Positions 1-6,307 of a stretch of 64,000 bases of DNA are shown here, in pieces; position 1 is the first letter of the stretch; the number at the start of each line of letters is the position of its first letter. The stretch covers positions 62,001 through 126,000 of the forward strand of contig NZ_SJTF01000003.1 of the NCBI RefSeq assembly GCF_004634245.1, given 5' to 3'. This stretch comes from Flavobacterium foetidum. Its GTDB lineage: Bacteria > Bacteroidota > Bacteroidia > Flavobacteriales > Flavobacteriaceae. The position numbers were made by a program, and so were the translations under genes. The notes under the pieces were generated by a model, which worked only from the letters and a program-made list of their open reading frames with translations, was not told the DNA's origin and searched no databases.

Positions 1-138
1 GATTCGTCTAAACAATACATAAGACTAGGCTGTTCCAACGGCTGGCATTTTTATTTGACCAATTTAAAATCGGTTTACGAAGGCGGACTGGATTTAAGAA
101 ATAAAGATGAGGATTTGAATCCTATGATTAATAATTAA
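1..138 (+). CDS. SRPBCC/AHSA1-type domain protein, C-terminal fragment
   Basis: The reading frame is open from the first base and ends at a TAA at 136-138. It gives about 45 residues containing GWHFYLTNLKSVYEGGLDLR. The GW.FYL.NLKS..E.G.DLR pattern is typical of the last helix of the AHSA1-like branch of the SRPBCC (START-like) fold, a hydrophobic ligand-binding domain. The N-terminal part lies outside the window, so substrate and length cannot be judged. The phzF remnant starts 42 bp downstream on the same strand. The family call is by recognition only. Confidence 0.6.
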   Translation, partial: DSSKQYIRLGCSNGWHFYLTNLKSVYEGGLDLRNKDEDLNPMINN

Positions 139-180
139 AAGAATATTTATACAATAATACTTTTTAACACTTCTATAAAA

Positions 181-318
181 ATGAAGACTTATTTTGTTGA
201 CTCATTTACAAATGAAAAATTTAAAGGAAATCCAGCTGCAGTTTGCCTTCCAGAAACAGTCTTAGACTCGGAAATGATGCAAAATATATGGAAGAAACAA
301 GTTTCCACACATAGCTAA
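181..318 (+). pseudogene. PhzF-family isomerase, truncated 5' fragment
   Basis: The ATG at 181 begins MKTYFVDSFTNEKFKGNPAA, a typical PhzF-family N-terminus (compare the intact paralog at 59235-60098, which starts with FYIIDVFAEEKYAGNQLA). Homology stops after about 36 residues, near base 287. The frame then runs into a repeat element and ends at a TAA at 316-318 with repeat-derived residues. Only about 12 percent of a normal 280-300 residue PhzF protein remains, and I find no continuation on the far side of the repeat. This is therefore a gene broken by insertion plus deletion, not a simple interruption. Confidence 0.75.
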
Positions 319-403
319 ACTATGTGCATTTAAACTAGTGAAACGCCTTTTTTAAGTTTAATTAAACTATGTTTCTATGTGTTGAAAATAATTTCACCCA
401 ACG
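288..403 (+). mobile_element. MITE-like repeat, left-truncated copy
   Basis: This 116-bp segment is nearly identical to 19632-19746. Shared landmarks are ATGGAAGAAACAAGTTTCC, the small hairpin CATAG-CTAAA-CTATG, GTGAAACGCCTTTTTTAAG and the terminal CACCCAACG at 395-403. The full copy starts with the inverted terminal sequence CGTTGGGTG, which is missing here, so this copy has lost about 70 bp at its left end. Its left edge abuts the phzF fragment directly. It encodes no protein and would have to be mobilised in trans, if it moves at all. Confidence 0.7.
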
Positions 404-422
404 AGTTATAAAAAAACAATTT

Positions 423-854
423 ATGAATATTAGAAAATTAAGAATTCAGCCGTTCGAAAACCTAGATTCTTTCAAAATTGATCTGTTACACTCATTAAAA
501 ATGTATGATCATAACAAGAATTGTTTACTGGAGTTTGAAACCAGACTAGATAATTATCTTAACAGAAACAAGGATACAGCAATCGAAATTAAAATTGATT
601 TAGAAAAATTCTATAAGTCTATTTACGATAAAAAATTTCGAACTTTTGAAAGATATAAACGAGAGATTCCCGAAAATTATCCGTGGGGCGCTTCAAACAT
701 GGAGACACAGGCCTATTACGATCCAATTGTCTGCGATGAACAATATTATAAAGATGTTGAACAAACAGAAAAAGAGGCTCAATTACAATTAAGTGAAATG
801 CTTTTAGAAATTGAATATTTAAATAGTAAAGAACGAATTTCAATACTATTTTAA
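423..854 (+). CDS. Hypothetical protein, 143 aa
   Basis: I chose the ATG at 423 (MNIRKLRIQPFENLDSFKID) because the in-frame codons from 369 to 422 lie in or at the edge of the MITE-like repeat and would encode repeat-derived residues. The protein is charged and rich in Lys, Glu and Tyr, has no signal peptide or membrane segment, and looks helical, with a Glu-rich C-terminal third. I recognise no family. It lies between two repeat elements, so it may itself be the remainder of a longer gene or recently arrived DNA. Coding is plausible because the frame stays open for 144 codons in AT-rich DNA, but this is not proven. Confidence 0.5.
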   Translation: MNIRKLRIQPFENLDSFKIDLLHSLKMYDHNKNCLLEFETRLDNYLNRNKDTAIEIKIDLEKFYKSIYDKKFRTFERYKREIPENYPWGASNMETQAYYDPIVCDEQYYKDVEQTEKEAQLQLSEMLLEIEYLNSKERISILF

Positions 855-855
855 T

Positions 856-1115
856 GGGGTTGTCTCAAAAATAAAGCTCCTTTTTGGTAAGCTTCGGAGA
901 AGTATCATATTTATAGAAAAAGGTAAATGTATACACTATAAAGCTCCATAGGAGCGACATGTTTTTTTTAAAATCTATACTATTATGTCGCTCCTCTGGA
1001 GCTTTTTTCATTTTGTTATTGAAATTCTATAAATATTGTACCCCTCTGGGGTTTATGGAAGTTTTTTTGCAAATATTACCTTTTGCCGAAAGAGGCTGTC
1101 TTTTGCGACAGCCCC
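856..1115. repeat. Nested palindromic repeat element, about 260 bp
   Basis: Three levels of inverted symmetry are visible. The outer arms are GGGGTTGTCTCAAAA (856-870) and TTTTGCGACAGCCCC (1101-1115), 13 of 15 paired. The inner arms are AAGCTCCATAGGAGCGACAT (941-960) and its near-complement (985-1004), 19 of 20 paired, around a 24-bp AT-rich loop. Small hairpins are ACCCC-TCT-GGGGT (1040-1052) and GGCTGTC-TTTTGC-GACAGCC (1094-1113). A short frame at 959-1150 lies in this repeat and is not taken as a gene. The element looks like a non-autonomous intergenic repeat. Confidence 0.65.
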
Positions 1116-1121
1116 TTTTTT
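1094..1121. terminator. Rho-independent type hairpin
   Basis: The arms GGCTGTC (1094-1100) and GACAGCC (1107-1113) pair perfectly around TTTTGC and are followed by CCTTTTTT on the plus strand. It lies between the plus-strand gene ending at 854 and the minus-strand gene ending at 1147. The T-run is on the plus-strand side only, so it fits best as an end for plus-strand transcription. Confidence 0.55.
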
Positions 1122-1146
1122 ATTTTGTCCATAGCAGCAAATACTA

Positions 1147-1524
1147 TTAAGCCTCTACTTCTACCTTTAAAATTTCGAGTTTCAAATTTCCTTTTTTAGC
1201 CGGCCATTCTACAACATCGCCTACTTTGTAACCAACCATGGCAATACCTTCATCTGAAAGAACCGAAATTTTGTTTTTGCTTACTTTCACTTTTTCGGGA
1301 CCAACCAAAAGAATTGTTTTTTCTTCATTTTTGACATGGTCTTTATACGTTACTTTTCTGTTTACAGAAACAATATCTTCAGGCAGATTTCTTCTTAAGA
1401 CTTGGGTGGCGTGTTTTAATTCGTCCAATAGAAGTTCTTCTTCATGAGGCGTTACTTTTTTTCTTCGTACGTGATCTTTAATTAAATCGTAAGTTCCAGT
1501 GGTTAAAACAATATTTTGTGACAT
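1147..1524 (-). CDS. GreA/GreB-family (Rnk-like) protein, 125 aa
   Basis: The start is set at the ATG at 1524 (MSQNIVLTTGTYDLIKDHVR). The frame is open 24 codons further upstream, but that stretch does not resemble the family. A short helical N-terminal half (about residues 1-55) is followed by a GreA/GreB C-terminal FKBP-like domain (about 60-125) ending in the diagnostic MVGYKVGDVVEWPAKKG. Small proteins of this kind (Rnk and relatives) bind RNA polymerase through the C-terminal domain but lack the long GreA coiled coil that cleaves backtracked RNA, so RNA cleavage activity is not expected. A second GreA-like protein is encoded at 56714-57163. Confidence 0.75.
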   Translation of the reverse strand: MSQNIVLTTGTYDLIKDHVRRKKVTPHEEELLLDELKHATQVLRRNLPEDIVSVNRKVTYKDHVKNEEKTILLVGPEKVKVSKNKISVLSDEGIAMVGYKVGDVVEWPAKKGNLKLEILKVEVEA

Positions 1525-1887
1525 GATTTTCTTGTTTGGATCATTTTCATACAGAACGACATTCAACTCTTCACTGAATATCTGACAGCCCAACACAATT
1601 CAGTTATATTTTATCCTGAATGAAAATGGAAGTTTTAAAAAAAATGAGCTTGATAAAAAGGTAATCCCTGTCTAGAGTTGTGACAGGGCAAAAGGAATAA
1701 ACTCTTTTGAGCTTCTTAAGAAAGTATCGTCATGCAAATACAGCAATGCGCTCATTAGGCACATCAAAGAACTGTTTATTAAGTAAAAATTTGCAGTGAT
1801 CATCATAAACTTATTATCGTGACAATATAAGGCTTTTTTAGATATTCTGTAAGAAAAAAAAGTATATTTACATAAAAACTTTTCAAG
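1525..1887. other. Intergenic region, no gene seen
   Basis: These 363 bp separate the divergent Rnk-like and DUF6157 genes. They contain one perfect small hairpin, CCCTGTC (1666-1672) with GACAGGG (1682-1688), and a TATATTTA sequence at 1863-1870 that could be the -7 element for the gene at 1888. A 75-codon minus-strand frame is present but has no coding character. Confidence 0.4.
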
Positions 1888-2298
1888 ATGAAAACGCACA
1901 CCACTAATTATTTTGATACTTTCATAGAAGTTGCTACAGATACCAAAGCAGACAGCGGTACAAAACCGCCATCAAAAGAAAAAAAGACGGTTGCCGAAAT
2001 GCAGTATGAGATAATTGCTAAAAATCCGTACAAATATACCTCAGACGATGTCCTCTTTCAGGTTTTTGCTGATCGGAATGATGTTACCAAAAACGAATAC
2101 AAAGCGGCAAGAGAACAGTTTTTCTCAAAAGGGCAAGCTTGTCTGCGCGCTTCTCCCCTGACCAAAACATACGGTTTCGGAATTCACAGCGACAGCGAAG
2201 GAAAAATTGCCTTGTTCGGAATGGAAACCGATGAATACGAAAAGTTTGTAAAGGACTCAAATGTCAAGAAACTTAAAGCAATGAAATCAAGCAGATAA
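1888..2298 (+). CDS. DUF6157 family protein, 136 aa
   Basis: The sequence matches the DUF6157 pattern I know: an N-terminal HTTNYFDTFIEVATD, a central MQYEIIAKNPYKYTSDDVLF, then REQFFSKGQACLRASPLTK.YG.GIH and a basic C-terminal VKKLKAMKSSR. It covers the full length of the family. There is no signal peptide, so it is probably cytoplasmic. The function of the family is unknown to me. It stands 14 bp upstream of a small exported protein on the same strand and may share its transcript. Confidence 0.8.
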   Translation: MKTHTTNYFDTFIEVATDTKADSGTKPPSKEKKTVAEMQYEIIAKNPYKYTSDDVLFQVFADRNDVTKNEYKAAREQFFSKGQACLRASPLTKTYGFGIHSDSEGKIALFGMETDEYEKFVKDSNVKKLKAMKSSR

Positions 2299-2312
2299 AG
2301 CCACATTATACT

Positions 2313-2741
2313 ATGAAAAAAATTATAACCGCATTCCTTGTAATTTCAAACCTGAGTTTACTGGCGCAAACAAATCAGTTTTCGGGAGAATATACTCGTT
2401 CTTTGGGTGAAGGAGAAAAACATCTTATTGAATACCAACTGACGCTGAATCAAGACGGAACATTCGTTTTTCATTCCTATTCCAAAATACAAGGCGTAAA
2501 TCCTACAGAAGTTCATAAATACGGAAAAGGAAAATGGACTGCAAAAGACAATCTTATTACTTTCTCTACTGACAAAAAAGAAGATTTTGACGAAAAATAC
2601 ACCTTAGATTTTAATACTTCGACAGCGAGATTTATAGCTAAAAATCCACGCGATAAAAGTGCTAAAGTGGTCAAAACCAAACTCCAGTTTTTTGAATCTG
2701 AAATTGCCTGGATAAGACGAATTGACGTTTTTAAAGTATAA
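2313..2741 (+). CDS. Small secreted beta-rich protein, 142 aa
   Basis: A Sec signal peptide (MKKIITAFLVISNLSLLAQ, cleavage after the Ala-Gln region near residue 19) is followed by a beta-strand-rich domain with alternating pattern and the segments GEYTRSLGEGEKHLIEYQL, GTFVFHSYSKI and GKGKWTAKDNLITF. The pattern resembles small periplasmic lipocalin/NlpE-like or META-like barrels, but I see no diagnostic motif. There is no lipobox Cys, so it is probably periplasmic or secreted. It lies 14 bp after the DUF6157 gene, suggesting co-transcription. Confidence 0.6.
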   Translation: MKKIITAFLVISNLSLLAQTNQFSGEYTRSLGEGEKHLIEYQLTLNQDGTFVFHSYSKIQGVNPTEVHKYGKGKWTAKDNLITFSTDKKEDFDEKYTLDFNTSTARFIAKNPRDKSAKVVKTKLQFFESEIAWIRRIDVFKV

Positions 2742-2831
2742 TTGTAATGAAAAAGATTGACTTATTGATGCTCATAATTAACCGAAGTTAAAAACTGAAA
2801 AACGCCAAAGAGAAGGCCTACAATTATTTAC

Positions 2832-3272
2832 ATGGAAGTGCATTCAAAATTTAGAACTCTATTTCTTACAAGAAGATGTCTTTTTTTCTTTATTCTGCTT
2901 ATTTTTTTTCTTTTAGTCTTTTATGATGATTTAAGTAATGGAGATCTGACAATAATTGCCGTTTCATTATTTTTTTTTATTTGTATTACATCTGGTCTGC
3001 TTCTTAATCTTAATTTAGTCTATGAAATCATGGTGACAGAAGACGGAATTACGAAAACAACTTTTGTATCTCGTGAGGCAGAATTCATACCTTTTTCTTC
3101 AGTAATTAGTATCCATTCGCATAGAGTTCCTGGAATGCAGGGAAAAGCAGGACAAATAAGCCGTGGTTATTTTGAAAGTGTTCTTGTTCTTGAAGATGAT
3201 AAAAAACTTTTGATTAGTCCCGATATTTTTGAAAACTATCATGAAATTATTGAAGCAATTCGAAATCGATAA
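2832..3272 (+). CDS. Two-helix membrane protein with PH-like domain, 146 aa
   Basis: Two hydrophobic segments (about residues 16-34 and 39-62) are separated by a very short acidic loop (DDLSNGD). A soluble part of about 80 residues follows, with the strand order VTEDGITKTTFVSREAEFIPFSSVISIHSH and LVLEDDKKLLISPDIFENYHEIIEAIRN. Two N-terminal helices followed by this beta-rich tail with a final helix is the layout of small bacterial PH-domain (bPH) membrane proteins. That is inference from layout. The start MEVHSKFRTLF is the first ATG after an AT-rich leader. Confidence 0.55.
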   Translation: MEVHSKFRTLFLTRRCLFFFILLIFFLLVFYDDLSNGDLTIIAVSLFFFICITSGLLLNLNLVYEIMVTEDGITKTTFVSREAEFIPFSSVISIHSHRVPGMQGKAGQISRGYFESVLVLEDDKKLLISPDIFENYHEIIEAIRNR

Positions 3273-3330
3273 ATTAACTTATTCGTAAAATTTCAGAAAT
3301 TTACGTAACATTATAATTTTGTTAAAATCC

Positions 3331-3533
3331 ATGAAAACTATCATCTGTCTGACTTGACGTATCAAAATTCACGGCAGAGCAAATTCAGGAAAAATATCCT
3401 GCAACTTATTTTAGAATTGTCGATACAAAAACGATTCCGTTTATAGGGATTTATGTCGAAGATTGGGTCAAAATTAAAAAACAGGGAGTCTTAAGCAAGA
3501 AATATTACTTTTCTAACTCAAATAATGTAACTT
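3331..3533 (+). pseudogene. Decayed ORF remnant
   Basis: An ATG at 3331 starts MKTIICLT and stops at once. In another frame, from about 3360, an open stretch continues with KFTAEQIQEKYPATYFRIVD and IGIYVEDWVKIKKQGVLSKK, which has good coding character but no start codon. It runs into the next gene out of frame. The simplest reading is a small gene with an early frameshift that has lost its 3' end at the junction with the reductase gene. I do not recognise the family. Confidence 0.4.
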
Positions 3534-4094
3534 ATGAGAAAGCTGAAATTACAAATGAACATAACCATCGACGGATTTGTTGGCGGCGAAAATGGCGAAC
3601 TCGACTGGATGCTGCAAGAGACAGATACAAAACACATCGAGTACCTTAACAGCATTACAGAAAATACAGATATGATTTTGCTGGGCAGAAATATGGCACA
3701 AATCTCGATTCCGCATTGGCAGAAAGCTTCAGAGAATACTAGTGAAAATTCAGAAACCGATTTTGCAAAATTCTTTACCGAAACGTTAAAAGTGGTTTTC
3801 AGCAAAACATTAAAAAATATAGAAGGCAAAAATACGGTACTTGAAAACGGAAATTTAAAACACGCAGTCGAGCAACTAAAAACACAATCTGGCCTTGATA
3901 TAATGGTTTATGGCGGCGCTCAATTTGTTTCTTCCTTAATCTCAGAAAACCTTATTGATGAACTCAATTTATTTGTACATCCAGTTTCGCTCGGAAAAGG
4001 TCTGCCTATTTTCAAATCTGAATCAAAGTACAAATTAGCAAAAGCAGCATTTTATTCCAACGGAATTGTGCTTCACAAATATGTAAAATCATAA
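3534..4094 (+). CDS. Dihydrofolate reductase-family (RibD C-terminal type) protein, 186 aa
   Basis: The protein starts MRKLKLQMNITIDGFVGGENG, the usual opening of the dihydrofolate reductase/RibD C-terminal domain. Later come MILLGRNMAQ and the NADPH-side segment MVYGGAQFVSSLISENLIDELNLFVHPVSLGKGLPIF. These stand-alone proteins are NADPH-dependent reductases of unsettled substrate, often near AraC or GNAT genes in Bacteroidota and not needed for folate synthesis. The next two genes (AraC regulator, FAD monooxygenase) are on the same strand and may form a small redox or detoxification group. The start was chosen at 3534 because it gives the conserved N-terminus. Confidence 0.8.
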   Translation: MRKLKLQMNITIDGFVGGENGELDWMLQETDTKHIEYLNSITENTDMILLGRNMAQISIPHWQKASENTSENSETDFAKFFTETLKVVFSKTLKNIEGKNTVLENGNLKHAVEQLKTQSGLDIMVYGGAQFVSSLISENLIDELNLFVHPVSLGKGLPIFKSESKYKLAKAAFYSNGIVLHKYVKS

Positions 4095-4130
4095 TAACCA
4101 ATAAATAGATGGGAAAATTAAAAAACTTCG

Positions 4131-4150
4131 TGCCTTAGCGCCTTAGCGGC
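4131..4150. repeat. Low-complexity word repeat (CTTAGCGC type)
   Basis: The segment TGCCTTAGCGCCTTAGCGGC iterates a 9-bp word just upstream of the AraC gene. It belongs to the class of locus-specific intergenic word repeats described in the findings. Confidence 0.5.
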
Positions 4151-4163
4151 AAAAAACAAAAAA

Positions 4164-4919
4164 ATGAACAACGACTTTTACTATCAATTTGTAATTCCAG
4201 AGCAATCTGCAATAGATTTTGTTGAGAACATTGGTATGTTTCATAACCAGTCCGATCAGCCTAAAGAAGTTGTCATCATGCCAGATGGAAGAATCGATTT
4301 GTTTTTTATGCAGTCTGAGTCAGCTACTTTTGATACTATTTTAATTGGACTAGAAACTATTCCAGAACAAAGAAACATTCCGCCTCACACCCTAGCCTTT
4401 AAAATCAGTTTCAAACCCTTGGGAGTTGAATATATTCTCAAAACTGAAATTGGCGACCTGCTCAATTCTTCCAAAAAACTGCCCGATAATTTCTGGGATT
4501 TCAAGAAAGAAGACTTTAAGGATTTTGAAACCTTTAAAGAAAAAGCATCCTCAAAAATAAACGCACTTTTGCCTCTTCAAATCGATGAAAAAAAACGTCG
4601 TCTCTTTAAGCTTGTTTATGCTTCAAACGGCGAAATGTCTGTACAAGAACTCTCAGAAAAAACAGACTGGAACAGCAGGCAAATCAACCGCTATTTCAAC
4701 AAACAGTTCGGACTATCGTTGAGCGCTTTCTGCAAGATTCTTCGTTTTAAAGCTTCTTTGCCTCACATTGCAAAAGGAAAGCTTTTTCCGGAACTGAACT
4801 TTACCGACCAAAATCATTTCATCAAAGAAATCAAAAAATTTTCTGGAGTTGTACCCAAAGAATTATTAAAAAACAAGGGTGACCGATTTATACTATTATC
4901 CGTTCTCAAAGAGCAATAA
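4164..4919 (+). CDS. AraC-family transcriptional regulator, 251 aa
   Basis: Residues about 1-140 form an N-terminal sensing domain (YYQFVIPEQSAIDFVENIGM, PDGRIDLFF, GLETIPEQRNIPPHTLAFKISF) of the type seen in flavobacterial AraC proteins whose N-terminus resembles DUF6597. The C-terminal part (about 145-245) carries the two helix-turn-helix motifs: MSVQELSEKTDWNSRQINRYF with FGLSLSAFCKILRFK, then NFTDQNHFIKEIKKFSGVVP, the usual AraC signature. It is cytoplasmic and DNA-binding. The monooxygenase gene follows 53 bp downstream and is the likely target, by position. Confidence 0.85.
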   Translation: MNNDFYYQFVIPEQSAIDFVENIGMFHNQSDQPKEVVIMPDGRIDLFFMQSESATFDTILIGLETIPEQRNIPPHTLAFKISFKPLGVEYILKTEIGDLLNSSKKLPDNFWDFKKEDFKDFETFKEKASSKINALLPLQIDEKKRRLFKLVYASNGEMSVQELSEKTDWNSRQINRYFNKQFGLSLSAFCKILRFKASLPHIAKGKLFPELNFTDQNHFIKEIKKFSGVVPKELLKNKGDRFILLSVLKEQ

Positions 4920-4972
4920 TTTTGTTCCGAATCAAGGCCCAAAAGGCGAAACAGAACAAAATCTAAAAAGAA

Positions 4973-6133
4973 ATGTTACTAGAAAACAAACAAATCGCCA
5001 TTATTGGCGGTGGTCCAGGCGGTCTCACGCTGGCCAAACTACTACAGCTTCAAAATGTAAATGTAAAAGTCTATGAACGAGATTTTGATAAAAATGCAAG
5101 AATTCAAGGTTCTCCTCTTGACCTTCATGACGAATCGGGATTGGCCGCTATTCGCAAAGCAGGCTTATTAAACGAATTCAAAAATAATTTTCTCCCAGGA
5201 GCTGATAAAACACGAATTACAAACGAACAAGCCGAAATATTTTTTAGCGATCATGAAATCAATGAGAATGAAAACTTCGGAGACGAACATTTTCGTCCCG
5301 AAATAGACCGCGGTGCGCTTCGAAAAATACTACTAGAATCGCTACAACCCGAAACGGTGATTTGGGATAGTCATTTTCTTGCTATGGAACCTCAAAACGA
5401 TGGATGGCTGCTGCATTTTAAAAACGGCAGCTCGGTTTATGCCGATCTTGTGATTGGTTCTGATGGTGCTAATTCTAAAATCAGGCCTTATCTCACAGAT
5501 ATAAAAGCTTTTTACAGTGGCATCACAATGTTGGAAGGCACAATTTATGATGCTGCAAAAGCGGTTCCGCAGATTGCGTCATTGGTTAATGGCGGAAAAA
5601 TAATGGCTTTTGGAAATACAAAAAATATTTTGATGGGACAAAAAGGAAATGGTGATCTAGGATTTTATGCCAGCTTTAAAGCCGATAAAAACTGGATTTC
5701 AGAAAATGGTCTGGACTACACTGATAATAAACAGATTTTAAAATGGTTTCGGAAAGAATATCCAGAGTGGAGCAACATCTGGCACGAACTTTTTGCAAAT
5801 GCTTCAATTCCTTTTGTGCCGCGTCCGATTAACTGCATGCCTCTTGACCAAAGTTGGCAAACCATACCAAATTTGACCGTAATCGGAGATGCCGCTCACG
5901 TAATGCCTCCATTTGCAGGTGAAGGCGCAAACATGGCGATGCTAGATGCTTTGGAATTGAGCGAATCTTTAACCTCTGAAAACTTTGAATCGACACAAGA
6001 GGCAATTTCATCTTATGAAACCAAAATGCTGCAAAGAGCCTCAAAGGCCGCACAAGAATCACTAGAAAATGGAGAAAAAATGCACTCAAAAAATGCCTTA
6101 AAAACAATGTTGGATTTTTTTCAGCAACATTAA
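4973..6133 (+). CDS. TetX-like FAD-dependent monooxygenase, 386 aa
   Basis: The N-terminus has the Rossmann FAD motif GGGPGG (residues 12-17) in IAIIGGGPGGLTLAKLLQ, followed by VKVYERD. A second FAD motif, GDAAHVMPPFAGEGANMAM (Asp near residue 306), is at the C-terminal side, and EIDRGALRKILL lies between. The order, the length (Tet(X) is about 388 residues) and the phrases LTLAKLLQ, VYERD, TVIWD and GDAAH.MPPFAG.G.N match Tet(X)-type class A flavoprotein hydroxylases. Whether this enzyme modifies tetracyclines or another aromatic compound cannot be told by reading. It follows an AraC gene and is soluble. Confidence 0.85.
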   Translation: MLLENKQIAIIGGGPGGLTLAKLLQLQNVNVKVYERDFDKNARIQGSPLDLHDESGLAAIRKAGLLNEFKNNFLPGADKTRITNEQAEIFFSDHEINENENFGDEHFRPEIDRGALRKILLESLQPETVIWDSHFLAMEPQNDGWLLHFKNGSSVYADLVIGSDGANSKIRPYLTDIKAFYSGITMLEGTIYDAAKAVPQIASLVNGGKIMAFGNTKNILMGQKGNGDLGFYASFKADKNWISENGLDYTDNKQILKWFRKEYPEWSNIWHELFANASIPFVPRPINCMPLDQSWQTIPNLTVIGDAAHVMPPFAGEGANMAMLDALELSESLTSENFESTQEAISSYETKMLQRASKAAQESLENGEKMHSKNALKTMLDFFQQH

Positions 6134-6205
6134 TTTTGATCTGGCGCAAATTATGTTTTAGAAATAAATCAGTAATTCGATAAAAATCTAATGATCCAAA
6201 AAAAA

Positions 6206-6240
6206 CTTTGCCACTTTGCCACTTTGTCTCTTTGCCACTT
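6206..6240. repeat. Low-complexity word repeat (CTTTGCCA type)
   Basis: The word CTTTGCCA is iterated about four times with small changes, in the spacer before the topoisomerase gene. Its sequence differs from the words at 4131 and 11110, but it has the same period of about nine bases. Confidence 0.5.
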
Positions 6241-6307
6241 AACTCGAGAATCTTTGCCCTTTTCTCATAAAATCCCTAATTTCGCTTATTAAACTAGAAA
6301 GTATAAA

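Noticed and set aside
959..1150. 63-codon plus-strand frame
   Set aside because: It lies inside the nested palindromic element and runs over a terminator hairpin.
1672..1899. 75-codon minus-strand frame upstream of the DUF6157 gene
   Set aside because: It overlaps the DUF6157 start and promoter and has no recognisable features.
4879..5076. 65-codon frame between the AraC and monooxygenase genes
   Set aside because: It overlaps the ends of both genes in another frame, and its composition is that of shifted coding DNA.
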